Origin: Acidimicrobiaceae bacterium
GTDB lineage: Bacteria > Actinomycetota > Acidimicrobiia > Acidimicrobiales > Ilumatobacteraceae
Direction of reading: 5' to 3'
Length of the DNA stretch: 64,000 nt
NCBI GenBank assembly: GCA_020637295.1
Contig: JACJWF010000002.1
Coordinates: 62,001 to 126,000, forward strand
Position 1 is the stretch's first letter, and each line of letters begins with the position of its first letter. The notes below the pieces were generated by a model. The model searched no databases. It was not told where the DNA came from and worked only from the letters and a program-made list of their open reading frames with translations. Position numbers and translations under genes: made by a program. This document shows, piece after piece, positions 33,678-42,358 of this stretch.

Positions 33678-36551
33678 ATGCCGTCCGCCAGCCCGAAGGC
33701 CGAGGCGCCCACGATCATCGTGCGTGGTGCTCGGGAGCACAACCTGAAGAACATCAGCGTGGACCTGCCGCGCGACCGCCTCATCGTCTTCACCGGTCTG
33801 TCCGGTTCGGGCAAGAGCAGCCTGGCGTTCGACACCATCTACGCCGAGGGTCAGCGCCGGTACGTGGAGTCCCTCAGCGCGTACGCCCGCCAGTTCCTCG
33901 GCCAGATGGACAAGCCGGACGTGGACGTCATCGAGGGTCTGTCGCCGGCCATCTCGATCGATCAGAAGTCCGCCTCGCGCAACCCGCGCTCCACCGTGGG
34001 CACCATCACCGAGGTCTACGACTACCTGCGCCTGCTGTTCGCCCGCATCGGGGTGCAGCACTGCCCGAACGACGGCACCCGCCTCCAGCGCCAGACGCCG
34101 CAGCAGATCGTGGACCGCATCCTGCTGCTGCCGGAAGGCACCCGCTTCCAGGTGCTGGCCCCGGTGGTCCGTGGCCGCAAGGGCGAGTACGACACCCTGC
34201 TCGGCGACCTCGCCGGCCAGGGCTTCGTCCGGGCGCGGATCGACGGCGAGGTGGTGGACATCGCCGAGTTCCTCCAGCGCGACGAGCGCCTGGCCCGCTA
34301 CGAGCAGCACAAGATCGAGATCATCGTCGACCGCCTGGTCCGCCGCGACGGCATCGAGCGCCGCCTCACCGATTCGCTGGAGACCGCCCTGAAGCTGGCC
34401 GACGGTGTGGCCGAGGTGGAGTTGGTGGCCAAGGAGGGCGAGGCGGACAGCGAGACCCTCACCTTCAGCCAGCACCTGGCCTGCCCGAAGTGCGGCACCA
34501 GCTACGAGGAGCCTGCGCCGCGCAACTTCTCGTTCAACTCGCCGTACGGCGCCTGCGAGGCCTGCGACGGGCTGGGCACGACGTTCGAGGTGGACCCGGA
34601 GCTCGTCGTCCCGGACCCGGACCTGTCGATCAACACGGGCGCCATCGCCCCGTGGAAGTCCAGCTCCACCCAGTACTTCGCCCGCATGCTGGAGGCGGTG
34701 GCGGACTCGTACGGCATCGACCTGGACAAGCCGTGGGGCAAGCTCACCGCCAAGCAGCAGAAGGTCATCCTCCACGGGGTGGACGGCAACCTGAAGGTCA
34801 AGTACAAGAACCGCTACGGGCGCACCCGGGAGTACTCCACCGCCTACGAGGGTGTCATCCCGTGGCTCAACCGCCGCCGTGAGGGCGCCGAGAGCGACTG
34901 GGCGCGCGAGCAGTACGAGGGGTACATGCGTGAGGTGCCGTGCCATGCGTGCTCCGGCGCCCGCCTGAAGCCGGCCACGCTGGCCGTCACCGTCGGCGAC
35001 AAGAACATCTCCGAGATCTGCGACATGGCCATCGCCGATTCCGCCGGCTTCCTCGCCGCGCTGGAGCTCAGCGAGCGGGACCGCATGATCGCCGAGCGGG
35101 TCACCAAGGAGATCAACGCCCGCCTCGGCTTCCTGCTGGACGTCGGGCTGGACTACCTCACCCTCTCCCGCTCGGCGGGCACGCTCGCCGGCGGCGAGGC
35201 CCAGCGCATCCGACTGGCCAGCCAGATCGGCAGCGGCCTGGTGGGCACCCTCTACGTGCTGGACGAGCCATCCATCGGCCTCCACCAGCGCGACAACCGC
35301 CGCCTCATCGACACGCTGGTCCGGCTGCGCGACCTGGGGAACACGGTGCTGGTGGTGGAGCACGACGAGGACACCATCCGCGAGAGCGACTGGATCGTGG
35401 ACATCGGGCCGGGGGCCGGCGAGCACGGTGGCGCCGTGGTCTACAGCGGGCCGGTGAAGGGCATCCTCAAGGTCAAGGAGTCCGTCACCGGGCAGTACCT
35501 CAGCGGCCGCCGGTCGATCCCGGTGCCGGAGGTGCGGCGCTCGCCGGGCCTGGAGTGGTTGGAAGTCGTGGGAGCGCGGGAGCACAACCTGCAGAACCTG
35601 GACGTGCGCATCCCGTTGGGCTGCTTCGTGGCCGTCACGGGTGTCAGCGGCAGCGGCAAGAGCACACTGGTGCGCGACATCCTGCTGCCCGTCCTGATGC
35701 AGAAGATCTACAAGTCCAAGGACGCGCCGGGCAAGCACAAGACCGTGCGCGGTGTGGAGTACCTGGACAAGGTCATCGACATGGACCAGTCGCCGATCGG
35801 GCGCACACCGCGGAGCAACCCGGCCACCTACACCGGTGTGTTCGACAACGTCCGCAAGCTGTTCGCCACGACGGCGGAGGCCAAGGTGCGCGGCTACCTG
35901 CCGGGTCGGTTCAGCTTCAACGTGCAGGGTGGCCGCTGCGAAGCCTGCTCCGGCGACGGCACCATCAAGATCGAGATGCACTTCCTGCCGGACGTGTACG
36001 TGCCGTGCGAGGTGTGCAAGGGCGCCCGCTACAACCGCGACACGCTGGACATCGAGTTCAAGGGCAAGAACATCTCCGAGGTGCTGGACATGCCGGTGGC
36101 GGAAGCCGTGGACTTCTTCGCCAACCAGCCGGCCATCGCCCGCTACATGCAGACGCTGATGGACGTCGGCCTCGGGTACGTGCGCCTCGGGCAGCCGGCG
36201 CCCACCCTGTCCGGCGGCGAGGCCCAGCGGGTGAAGCTGGCCACGGAGTTGGCCAAGCGCAGCACCGGGCACACCATCTACCTCCTCGACGAGCCGACCA
36301 CCGGCCTGCACTTCGAGGACGTCCGCCGCCTGCTCACCGTGCTGTCGCGGCTGGTGGACCAGGGCAACACGGTGCTGGTCATCGAGCACAACCTGGACGT
36401 CATCAAGACGGCGGACTGGCTGATCGACCTCGGGCCGGAGGGCGGTTCCGGCGGTGGCCGGGTGGTGGGCGAGGGCAGTCCGGAGGACATCGCCGCGATC
36501 GACGGCAGCCACACCGGACGGTTCCTCAAGCCCCTCCTCCTGCAAGACTGA
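33678..36551 (+). CDS. uvrA: Excinuclease ABC subunit A
   Basis: Damage sensor of nucleotide excision repair; a tandem ABC-type ATPase that loads UvrB. The 957-aa protein has Walker A GLSGSGKSSLAFDT and GVSGSGKSTLVRD, ABC signatures LAGGEAQRI and LSGGEAQRV, and zinc-binding Cys pairs (CPKCG with CEACDG, and CEACSG with CEVCKG). The length is normal. Two possible promoters and a LexA box lie upstream. An MFS gene begins 5 bp after the stop and is probably co-transcribed. Confidence 0.97.
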   Translation: MPSASPKAEAPTIIVRGAREHNLKNISVDLPRDRLIVFTGLSGSGKSSLAFDTIYAEGQRRYVESLSAYARQFLGQMDKPDVDVIEGLSPAISIDQKSASRNPRSTVGTITEVYDYLRLLFARIGVQHCPNDGTRLQRQTPQQIVDRILLLPEGTRFQVLAPVVRGRKGEYDTLLGDLAGQGFVRARIDGEVVDIAEFLQRDERLARYEQHKIEIIVDRLVRRDGIERRLTDSLETALKLADGVAEVELVAKEGEADSETLTFSQHLACPKCGTSYEEPAPRNFSFNSPYGACEACDGLGTTFEVDPELVVPDPDLSINTGAIAPWKSSSTQYFARMLEAVADSYGIDLDKPWGKLTAKQQKVILHGVDGNLKVKYKNRYGRTREYSTAYEGVIPWLNRRREGAESDWAREQYEGYMREVPCHACSGARLKPATLAVTVGDKNISEICDMAIADSAGFLAALELSERDRMIAERVTKEINARLGFLLDVGLDYLTLSRSAGTLAGGEAQRIRLASQIGSGLVGTLYVLDEPSIGLHQRDNRRLIDTLVRLRDLGNTVLVVEHDEDTIRESDWIVDIGPGAGEHGGAVVYSGPVKGILKVKESVTGQYLSGRRSIPVPEVRRSPGLEWLEVVGAREHNLQNLDVRIPLGCFVAVTGVSGSGKSTLVRDILLPVLMQKIYKSKDAPGKHKTVRGVEYLDKVIDMDQSPIGRTPRSNPATYTGVFDNVRKLFATTAEAKVRGYLPGRFSFNVQGGRCEACSGDGTIKIEMHFLPDVYVPCEVCKGARYNRDTLDIEFKGKNISEVLDMPVAEAVDFFANQPAIARYMQTLMDVGLGYVRLGQPAPTLSGGEAQRVKLATELAKRSTGHTIYLLDEPTTGLHFEDVRRLLTVLSRLVDQGNTVLVIEHNLDVIKTADWLIDLGPEGGSGGGRVVGEGSPEDIAAIDGSHTGRFLKPLLLQD

Positions 36552-36555
36552 CCCG

Positions 36556-37836
36556 GTGACGCTCGCCAGGGAGAACCCCGCCGATACCGACGCGCCCCAC
36601 GAGTGGGATGGCCTGCAGCGCCGCACGATGACCACGCTGCGGCTCGGCCAGGTGCCCACCCAGGCGGCGGTGGCCGGCGTGGTGGCGGTGGTCGGTCTGC
36701 TGGCCAAGGACATGCTCGGCAGCGACCGGCTGGCCGGTAGCGGCAGCGCGGCGATGACCTTCGGCTCGGCCCTGCTGGCCGTGCCGGTGTCGGCGTACAT
36801 GCGCCGCCGCGGCCGCCGCCGCGGGCTGGCGGCGGCGCTGGCCATCGGGTTCGTCGGTGCATCCGTCGCGGCCACGGCAGGGCAACTGCGCTGGTTCTGG
36901 CTGTTCCTCATCGGCATGGCCGGGCTGGGCGGGGCGCAGTTGGCCAGCCTGCAGGCCCGGTACGTGGCCGCCGACCTGGCCCCCGCCCACCACCGGGCGC
37001 GGGCGATCGCCGGCATCGTCTGGGTCGGCACGCTGGGCGCCATCTTCGGCCCCGTGCTGACGCCGGAGGAGAAGGAGGTCGGCGAGTGGCTGGGGCTGGA
37101 CCCGCTGGTCGGCCCGTACCTGTTCGCTGCGGCATTCCTGGTGGTGGCGTTCTTGGTGGTGATGACCCGGCTGCGGCCGGACCCGCTGGAGATCAACGGC
37201 CAGATCGACCCGTCGGCGGCGCGGGTGAACCCGCTGCGCCAGGTGAAGGCCAGCCTGCGCGTCGTCGGGGCCCGCCCGCTGGCGCGACTGGGCCTGGCGG
37301 CGATGGTGATCTCCCAGGCAGTGATGGTGGCCGTGATGACGATGACCGCCCCGCACATGAAAGACCACGGCCACGGCGACCTGTCCGCGTACGTCATCGC
37401 CCTGCACATCGTCGGCATGTACTTCTTCGCCCCATGGATCGGGATGTTCGTGGAGCGGGTGGGGCACATCCGGGCCGTCATGGTCGGAGCGGTGGTGATG
37501 GGGCTGGGGACCGTCACCGCCGTGGTGGCGGGGTACGTGCCGGCGTTGATCTTCGTCGGGCTCTGGCTGCTGGGCCTGGGGTGGAACGTCGGGCTGATCG
37601 CCGGGTCGGCCATCCTCACCACGGCGGTGCCGGAGGTGTCGCGGGTGGAGGTGCAGGGCACGGCGGACCTGACGATGAGTTTCTGCGGCGGGGTGGCGGC
37701 GTTCAGCTCCGGCTTCATCAAGGCGGCCTGGGGCTACCACCTGCTGGCCGACGCGGCGACGGTGGTGTCCGGCCTGCTGCTGGTGCTGGCCTACACCCAG
37801 TTCCTCCGCTCCCGCCGCCGCCCGGTGCTGGCGTAG
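36556..37836 (+). CDS. Major facilitator superfamily transporter
   Basis: A 426-aa carrier with about 12 hydrophobic segments and a polar central loop (about 200-235). The inter-helix loop YMRRRGRRRGLAAALA is the MFS motif A position, although its Gly and Asp are not well kept. Repeated Gly-rich helices (GLWLLGLGWNVGLIAG) are typical of the second half. I start at the GTG at 36556, five bases after the uvrA stop; an ATG at 36628 would remove 24 hydrophilic residues. The substrate is unknown; the position after uvrA hints at shared expression, not shared function. Confidence 0.85.
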   Translation: MTLARENPADTDAPHEWDGLQRRTMTTLRLGQVPTQAAVAGVVAVVGLLAKDMLGSDRLAGSGSAAMTFGSALLAVPVSAYMRRRGRRRGLAAALAIGFVGASVAATAGQLRWFWLFLIGMAGLGGAQLASLQARYVAADLAPAHHRARAIAGIVWVGTLGAIFGPVLTPEEKEVGEWLGLDPLVGPYLFAAAFLVVAFLVVMTRLRPDPLEINGQIDPSAARVNPLRQVKASLRVVGARPLARLGLAAMVISQAVMVAVMTMTAPHMKDHGHGDLSAYVIALHIVGMYFFAPWIGMFVERVGHIRAVMVGAVVMGLGTVTAVVAGYVPALIFVGLWLLGLGWNVGLIAGSAILTTAVPEVSRVEVQGTADLTMSFCGGVAAFSSGFIKAAWGYHLLADAATVVSGLLLVLAYTQFLRSRRRPVLA

Positions 37837-37839
37837 CGG

Positions 37840-38691
37840 TCAGCGCTGGCGGAGCTTCTTGCTGAGCTCGTTGAGGCGGGCCTTCTCGCCCTTGGACAGC
37901 GAGTCCAGGCCGGTGGCGCTGGTCTTGTCCAGCAGGGCGTCCAGCTCGGCGTGCTCGGCGGGCGAAAGGCCGGCGGAGGTCTCCAGGGTGCCCGTCCACG
38001 GGCCGGCCACGACCGTGCGCCCGGAGCGCTTCCGCTTGGCGCGGGTGCGATCGCCCTTCGACGGAAGGTGGGGGATCCATGCGTAGCGGCTGAGCAGGCC
38101 GAAGCTGCGGGCGGTGACGGCGGCCGTCGCCAGTGACACGAGGAGGATGAGGATCAGTTCCTCCTGGCGCAGGCCGATGAGGTTGAGCATCTCGATGCCG
38201 ACGATGACGGCGGCGAACACCCAGGCGGGGATGCCGCCGAAGAAGCGGATGTCGGGCAGTTCGGCGGCGAACACGCAGAACACGGCGATCTCCACACCGC
38301 GGATGCCGGCCATGTTGACGTCCAGCAGGGTGGCGGCGAGGCCGGGCACGATGGCCAGCAGCACCAGCAGCCACAGGTAGCGGGTGCGGCCCATCATCCG
38401 TTCCAGCTCGCGGCCGAAGTACCACAGCATGGCGATGGTGAGTGCCGTCCAGATGTCCGGCTTGATGGCCAGTGGCCACGTGATCAGCCGCCAGACCTGG
38501 CCACCGCGGACGTCGGACGCCCACAGCACCAGCGGCTCGAGGAACTCCGGGTTGGCCGCCCAGACGAACATCGAGACGACGCACAGGGCCGGGATCAGCA
38601 CGGACGTGGTGACGTCCAGCGTGCCGACGCGGAACCACGGGTCGTCGTGGTCGCGTCGGCCCGGGAAGGAGATCGAGAAGCGGCCGGCCAT
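37840..38691 (-). CDS. Rhomboid-like membrane protein lacking the protease residues
   Basis: 283 aa with about six membrane helices and a cytoplasmic tail. VWRLITWPLA and MLWYFGRELERMMGRTRYL match rhomboid helices 1-3, and the tail (LSPAEHAELDALLDK, GLDSLSKGEKARL) is the short helical domain often found after rhomboids. The serine motif GxSG is replaced (AGIRGVEIAVF) and no His-containing helix is evident, so it should be an inactive rhomboid (pseudoprotease). The gene is divergent from uvrC, with overlapping -10 elements. Confidence 0.8.
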   Translation of the reverse strand: MAGRFSISFPGRRDHDDPWFRVGTLDVTTSVLIPALCVVSMFVWAANPEFLEPLVLWASDVRGGQVWRLITWPLAIKPDIWTALTIAMLWYFGRELERMMGRTRYLWLLVLLAIVPGLAATLLDVNMAGIRGVEIAVFCVFAAELPDIRFFGGIPAWVFAAVIVGIEMLNLIGLRQEELILILLVSLATAAVTARSFGLLSRYAWIPHLPSKGDRTRAKRKRSGRTVVAGPWTGTLETSAGLSPAEHAELDALLDKTSATGLDSLSKGEKARLNELSKKLRQR

Positions 38692-38700
38692 CGACCGGTC

Positions 38701-38710
38701 ACCCTATCCT
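38701..38710. promoter_or_regulatory. Bidirectional promoter: two -10 elements sharing TA
   Basis: ACCCTATCCT reads TATCCT on the plus strand (38705-38710, 6 nt before the uvrC ATG) and TAGGGT on the minus strand (38701-38706, 9 nt before the rhomboid-like ATG). The two hexamers share the TA at 38705-38706. Confidence 0.5.
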
Positions 38711-38716
38711 GGCCTG

Positions 38717-40660
38717 ATGGTCGCCCGCCCTCCGTCCGGCACGATTCCCGATACACCGGGCTCGTACCAGTTCAAGGACAAGGACGGCCGCGTCATCTAT
38801 GTCGGCAAGGCGTCCAGCCTGCGCCAGCGCCTGTCCAACTACTTCCAGGACCCGCGCAACCTGCACCCGCGCACCGCCCAGATGGTGGCCACGGCAGCCA
38901 CTGTCGAGTGGATCGAAGTGCGCAACGAGGTCGAGGCGCTGATGCTGGAGTACAGCCTCATCAAGCAGCACCGGCCGCGGTTCAACATCCGGCTGCGCGA
39001 CGACAAGAGCTATCCGTTCCTCGCCATCACGGTCGACGAGGAGTTCCCCCGGGCGATGGTCATGCGCGGCCGCAAGCGCAAGGGCACCCGCTACTTCGGC
39101 CCGTACGCGCATGCCTACGCCATCCGCGACACCCTCGATCTGCTGTTGCGCAGCTTCCCCATCCGCACCTGCAGCCCGGGCAAGTTCAACGAGCACCACC
39201 GCCTCGGCCGGCCGTGCCTCCTGTTCCACATCGAGAAGTGCAGCGGCCCTTGCGTGGGCGAGATCGAGGAGATGCCCTACCGGCAGCTGGTGGAGGAGTT
39301 GTGCGACTTCCTCGACGGCGACACGGACGAGATCGTCCGCCGCCTGGAAGGGGAGATGGCCTCGGCATCGAAGGCGCTGGAGTTCGAGCGCGCCGCCCGG
39401 ATGCGCGACCGCCTCATCGCCGTGCGCAAGGCGATCGAGAAGCAGCAGATGGTGGCCGAGCGCAGCGAGGACATCGACGTCATCGGCATCGCCGATGACG
39501 AGTTGGAGGTCGCCGTCCAGGTGTTCTTCGTGCGCAAGGGACGGGTGGTCGGCCGCAAGGGGTTCATCCTCGACAAGGTGGAGGCGCTGACGCCGGGTGG
39601 GCTGGTGGACCGCATTCTCGAGGCCCTGTATGGCGACGAGCCACCGGCGGGCGTGCCCAAGCAGGTGCTGGTCCCGGTGGAGCCGGACGACCTGCCGACG
39701 TACGAGGAGTGGCTGAGCCACCTGCGCGGCAGCCGGGTCCAGGTGCGGGTGCCGCAGCGCGGCGACAAGCGGTCGCTGCACGAGACGGTCACCCGGAACG
39801 CGGGGGAGGAGTTCGTGCGGCACCGCCTGCGCCGGGCCGGCGACCACAATGCCCGCAGCCGGGCCCTCACCGAGTTGCAGGACCTGCTGGGCCTGCCGGA
39901 GGCGCCGCTGCGCATCGAGTGCTACGACATGGCCCACCTGCAGGGGACGGACTACGTGGGCTCCATGGTCGTGTTGGAGGACGGGCTGCCGAACAAGCGG
40001 GAGTACCGCCGGTTCAAGGTGAAGACGGTCGGCGGCAACGACGACTACGCGGCCATGGAGGAAGTGCTGACCCGGCGGCTCCAGGCTTATCTGGACGAGC
40101 GTGACGCCCCGCTGGACGACGAGCTCGGGGACGGGCAAGGTGGCGGCCAGGGCGGCCGGCAGTTCGGTAAGCGGCCGAAGAAGTTCGCCTACCCGCCGCA
40201 GCTGCTGCTGGTGGACGGCGGCAAGGGGCAGCTGGCCGTGGCCGAGCGGGTGGTGCAGCAGCTCGGCCTGGCCGACGAGATCCCCCTCGCCTCACTGGCC
40301 AAGCGGTTCGAAGAGGTCTACGTGCCCGGGCGCAGCCAGCCCGTGCAGGTGCCCCGCGGCAGCGAGGGCCTGTTCATGCTGCAGCGCATTCGCGACGAGG
40401 CGCACCGCTTCGCCAACACGTTCCACCGCGAGCTGCGCGGCAAGCGGATGACGGCCTCCTCGCTGGACGGCATCCCCGGCCTGGGCGAGGCCCGGAAGAA
40501 GAAGTTGGTGCAGGCGCTGGGCGGGGTCAACGCGGTGAAGAAGGCCTCGCTGGAGGACCTGCAGGCGCTGAGCTTCCTGCCCGACACCGTGGCCGAGGCG
40601 ATCCACGCCAAGTTTCACCAGAACACCGGCTCGTCGCCGTCGTCGCCGCCCTCGCCGTAA
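38717..40660 (+). CDS. uvrC: Excinuclease ABC subunit C
   Basis: Dual endonuclease of nucleotide excision repair. The 647-aa protein has the GIY-YIG-type N-terminal nuclease (PGSYQFKDKDGRVIYVGKA), a Cys cluster (CSPGK, CLLFHIEKCSGPC), a UVR motif (ALEFERAARMRDRLIAVRKA), the RNase H-like C-terminal nuclease (IECYDMAHLQGTDYVGSMVV, LLLVDGGKGQL) and HhH repeats (IPGLGEARKKKLVQALGG). The start at ATG 38717 is set by the leaderless promoter and gives the expected N-terminus; the longer upstream frame is antisense. The last 46 bp overlap the convergent HTH gene. Confidence 0.96.
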   Translation: MVARPPSGTIPDTPGSYQFKDKDGRVIYVGKASSLRQRLSNYFQDPRNLHPRTAQMVATAATVEWIEVRNEVEALMLEYSLIKQHRPRFNIRLRDDKSYPFLAITVDEEFPRAMVMRGRKRKGTRYFGPYAHAYAIRDTLDLLLRSFPIRTCSPGKFNEHHRLGRPCLLFHIEKCSGPCVGEIEEMPYRQLVEELCDFLDGDTDEIVRRLEGEMASASKALEFERAARMRDRLIAVRKAIEKQQMVAERSEDIDVIGIADDELEVAVQVFFVRKGRVVGRKGFILDKVEALTPGGLVDRILEALYGDEPPAGVPKQVLVPVEPDDLPTYEEWLSHLRGSRVQVRVPQRGDKRSLHETVTRNAGEEFVRHRLRRAGDHNARSRALTELQDLLGLPEAPLRIECYDMAHLQGTDYVGSMVVLEDGLPNKREYRRFKVKTVGGNDDYAAMEEVLTRRLQAYLDERDAPLDDELGDGQGGGQGGRQFGKRPKKFAYPPQLLLVDGGKGQLAVAERVVQQLGLADEIPLASLAKRFEEVYVPGRSQPVQVPRGSEGLFMLQRIRDEAHRFANTFHRELRGKRMTASSLDGIPGLGEARKKKLVQALGGVNAVKKASLEDLQALSFLPDTVAEAIHAKFHQNTGSSPSSPPSP

Positions 40661-40974
40661 CGGCCCTCCGAGATCCGGTTCCACAGCCGGGTGAACTCGT
40701 ACTCCTGCTGCCGGGAGCGGTCGCGTGCGACGACGTGAGGAGGTGCCGCCACGGTGAGGTTGCCGAACTTCTTGCGGGCGCCCTGGCGGGTGAGGCCGAG
40801 GTTGCGACCAATGCGGCCCCAGTCGAAGCCGTTGGCGCGGGCATGCGCCACCGCTCGCTGCTCCAGCCAGACGATCTCCTGCCGTAGCTGGCACGCTGCC
40901 GCCAGCGCACGCTTCGGGTCGTCGCCCAGCACCTGGTCGATCAGCAGCACCAGCTCATTGCGAATCCGCGCCAT
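40615..40974 (-). CDS. Small helix-turn-helix-like protein
   Basis: 119 aa. An N-terminal helical part (RIRNELVLLIDQVLGDDPKRALAA, split in two helices) is followed by FDWGRIGRNLGLTRQGARKKFG, which fits a helix-turn-helix with the GLTRQGA turn. The rest is basic, then acidic. Such proteins in actinobacteria are unannotated and could be regulators. The start ATG 40974 follows GGAGGGAG at a good distance. The gene overlaps the uvrC end by 46 bp (convergent). Confidence 0.75.
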   Translation of the reverse strand: MARIRNELVLLIDQVLGDDPKRALAAACQLRQEIVWLEQRAVAHARANGFDWGRIGRNLGLTRQGARKKFGNLTVAAPPHVVARDRSRQQEYEFTRLWNRISEGRYGEGGDDGDEPVFW

Positions 40975-41322
40975 TCGCGCGCTCCCTCCACTCGAGTGCG
41001 GGGAAGCATCGTCGGACCATATCGCCGCTGCGGACGTGGCACTCCTGCCGCCGCCCCGTTCCGTGCTGGGGCAGGGTGTTGTGTGGTGCCCAGCGGCAAC
41101 GGGCGTTCCCTGGCCGGGAACTGGGGTTGTCGCTCGGCGCGAACGAGGCGGTTGGACGCTGCTGGCCCTGCTTCGGGCGAGGTTGTCGACAGACACGGAC
41201 GTCGTGGCGGCGTCGGGCAGGGGAGACGTGGGGGTGTTGTGTGCTGCCCAGCGGTAACGGGCGTTCCCTGGCCGGGAACTGGGGTTGTCGCTCGGCGCGA
41301 ACAAGCAGTCGGGGTGGATCGT
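40975..41322. other. Long intergenic region holding a duplicated hairpin repeat
   Basis: The 348 bp between the HTH gene and the amidohydrolase contain two near-identical 70-bp repeats (separate entry). Frames on both strands translate the repeats and are not credible genes. Confidence 0.7.
41075..41302. repeat. Two 70-bp direct repeats, each forming a two-step hairpin
   Basis: 41075-41144 and 41233-41302 agree at 68 of 70 positions. Each contains GTTCCC-TGGCC-GGGAAC (in copy 1 at 41105-41121) flanked by AGCGGCAAC and GTTGTCGCT, which pair with one mismatch. The result is a stem of 9 + 6 bp with a symmetric internal loop. The spacer between copies is 88 bp. They look like REP-type or small non-autonomous elements. 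Confidence 0.85.
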
Positions 41323-42330
41323 TCAGACGGGCAGGTCGAGGCGGTACACGCGGGCAGCGGTGCCGGAGAACAGCGCATCCTGCTCGGCGTCGGAGTACGC
41401 CGCGGCGATCTTCTTCAGCCCGTTCCACAGCACCCGGTACGACAGCGACATCCGGTCCACCGGGAAGTTGGACTCGAACATGCAGCGCTCAGGCCCGAAG
41501 CACTCGATGGCGTGGCGGTAGTAGCGGGCCTGCACGGCGACGAACTCGGCGGAGGTCGGCGGGCGCTGGGCCAGGTTCCACCCGAAGCCGTTGTCCGGCA
41601 TGGCCAGGCCGCCGAGCTTCGCCACCACGTTGGGGCAGCGGGCGATCTCGGCGATGTCGGCCTTCCAGGTTTCGAAGATCTCGTCGTGCCGGCCGGCGAA
41701 CTCGCCGACCCCGAGCGGTGTGCCGAAATGGTCCAGAACCAGCGTCGTGCCGGGCACGGCGCGGGCGAGTGCCAGAAAGTCCTGGTTCTGGAAGTGGTAG
41801 TGCCAGGTGTCGTAGGTGAGGCCCCGCTCGCCCAGCCGGGCCACGCCGCGCCGGAACGCGGCATCGAGGTACAGCCCGGCCGGCGCCCGACCGGGGATGG
41901 CCAGCACGGCGCCGTCCGGGGCTCGCGACCCCGCATGGCGGATGCCGCGGAACAGGCCCTGGCCGGCCTCGTTATGGGCGTCGAGCATCTCGTCCAGGTG
42001 ATCGTGGTCGCGCAGGTCGGTGTGGGCGACGATGCCGCCGATCAGCCGGTGGGGGTCGCCGAGCGCCTCGCCGGCGACGAACCGGGTCTCCCCGAGTGGC
42101 GCCCGGTGGTCCGGGTCGTGGCGGTCGTACGCGGCATGGCACTCGACGAACACGGTGCGGACCACACGGTGACCGCCACCGATGGCATCGGCGTGCAGCT
42201 GCTCCAGCCCGTAGGGGAGCGCGCCACCCGGCGGCCAGAGGTGGTGGTGCGGGTCGACGATGCGCCGGCCGGGGTCGACGACCTCCTCATCGACGAGGTC
42301 GAGCCACTCCTGGGTCATCGGTTCGGGCAT
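41323..42330 (-). CDS. Amidohydrolase-family (amidohydrolase 2) hydrolase
   Basis: A TIM-barrel metal hydrolase of 335 aa. DPHHHLWP near residue 27 is the first metal-binding block of the group that includes L-fuconolactonase and 2-pyrone-4,6-dicarboxylate lactonase. VFVECHAAY, GIVAHTDL, VLDHFGTPLG and MFESNFPVD (late Asp) follow in the expected order. ECHAAY and the NFPVD end suggest a lactonase or decarboxylase of a ring-cleavage product. The substrate is unknown. A TAGACA hexamer 6 nt upstream could be a weak leaderless -10. Confidence 0.87.
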   Translation of the reverse strand: MPEPMTQEWLDLVDEEVVDPGRRIVDPHHHLWPPGGALPYGLEQLHADAIGGGHRVVRTVFVECHAAYDRHDPDHRAPLGETRFVAGEALGDPHRLIGGIVAHTDLRDHDHLDEMLDAHNEAGQGLFRGIRHAGSRAPDGAVLAIPGRAPAGLYLDAAFRRGVARLGERGLTYDTWHYHFQNQDFLALARAVPGTTLVLDHFGTPLGVGEFAGRHDEIFETWKADIAEIARCPNVVAKLGGLAMPDNGFGWNLAQRPPTSAEFVAVQARYYRHAIECFGPERCMFESNFPVDRMSLSYRVLWNGLKKIAAAYSDAEQDALFSGTAARVYRLDLPV

Positions 42331-42358
42331 GCCCGGTGTCTAGCAAGCGCGAAGCACC

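Noticed and set aside
32187..37721. An 1844-codon open frame on the minus strand
   Set aside because: Only its end (from GTG 33533) is a real gene. The rest is the antisense of uvrA and the MFS gene and consists of low-complexity His/Arg/Gln/Val text typical of shadow frames in high-GC DNA.
41105..41121. GTTCCCTGGCCGGGAAC as an SOS box
   Set aside because: The half-site order is reversed compared with GAAC-N4-GTTC, it lies in a duplicated repeat, and no repair gene follows.
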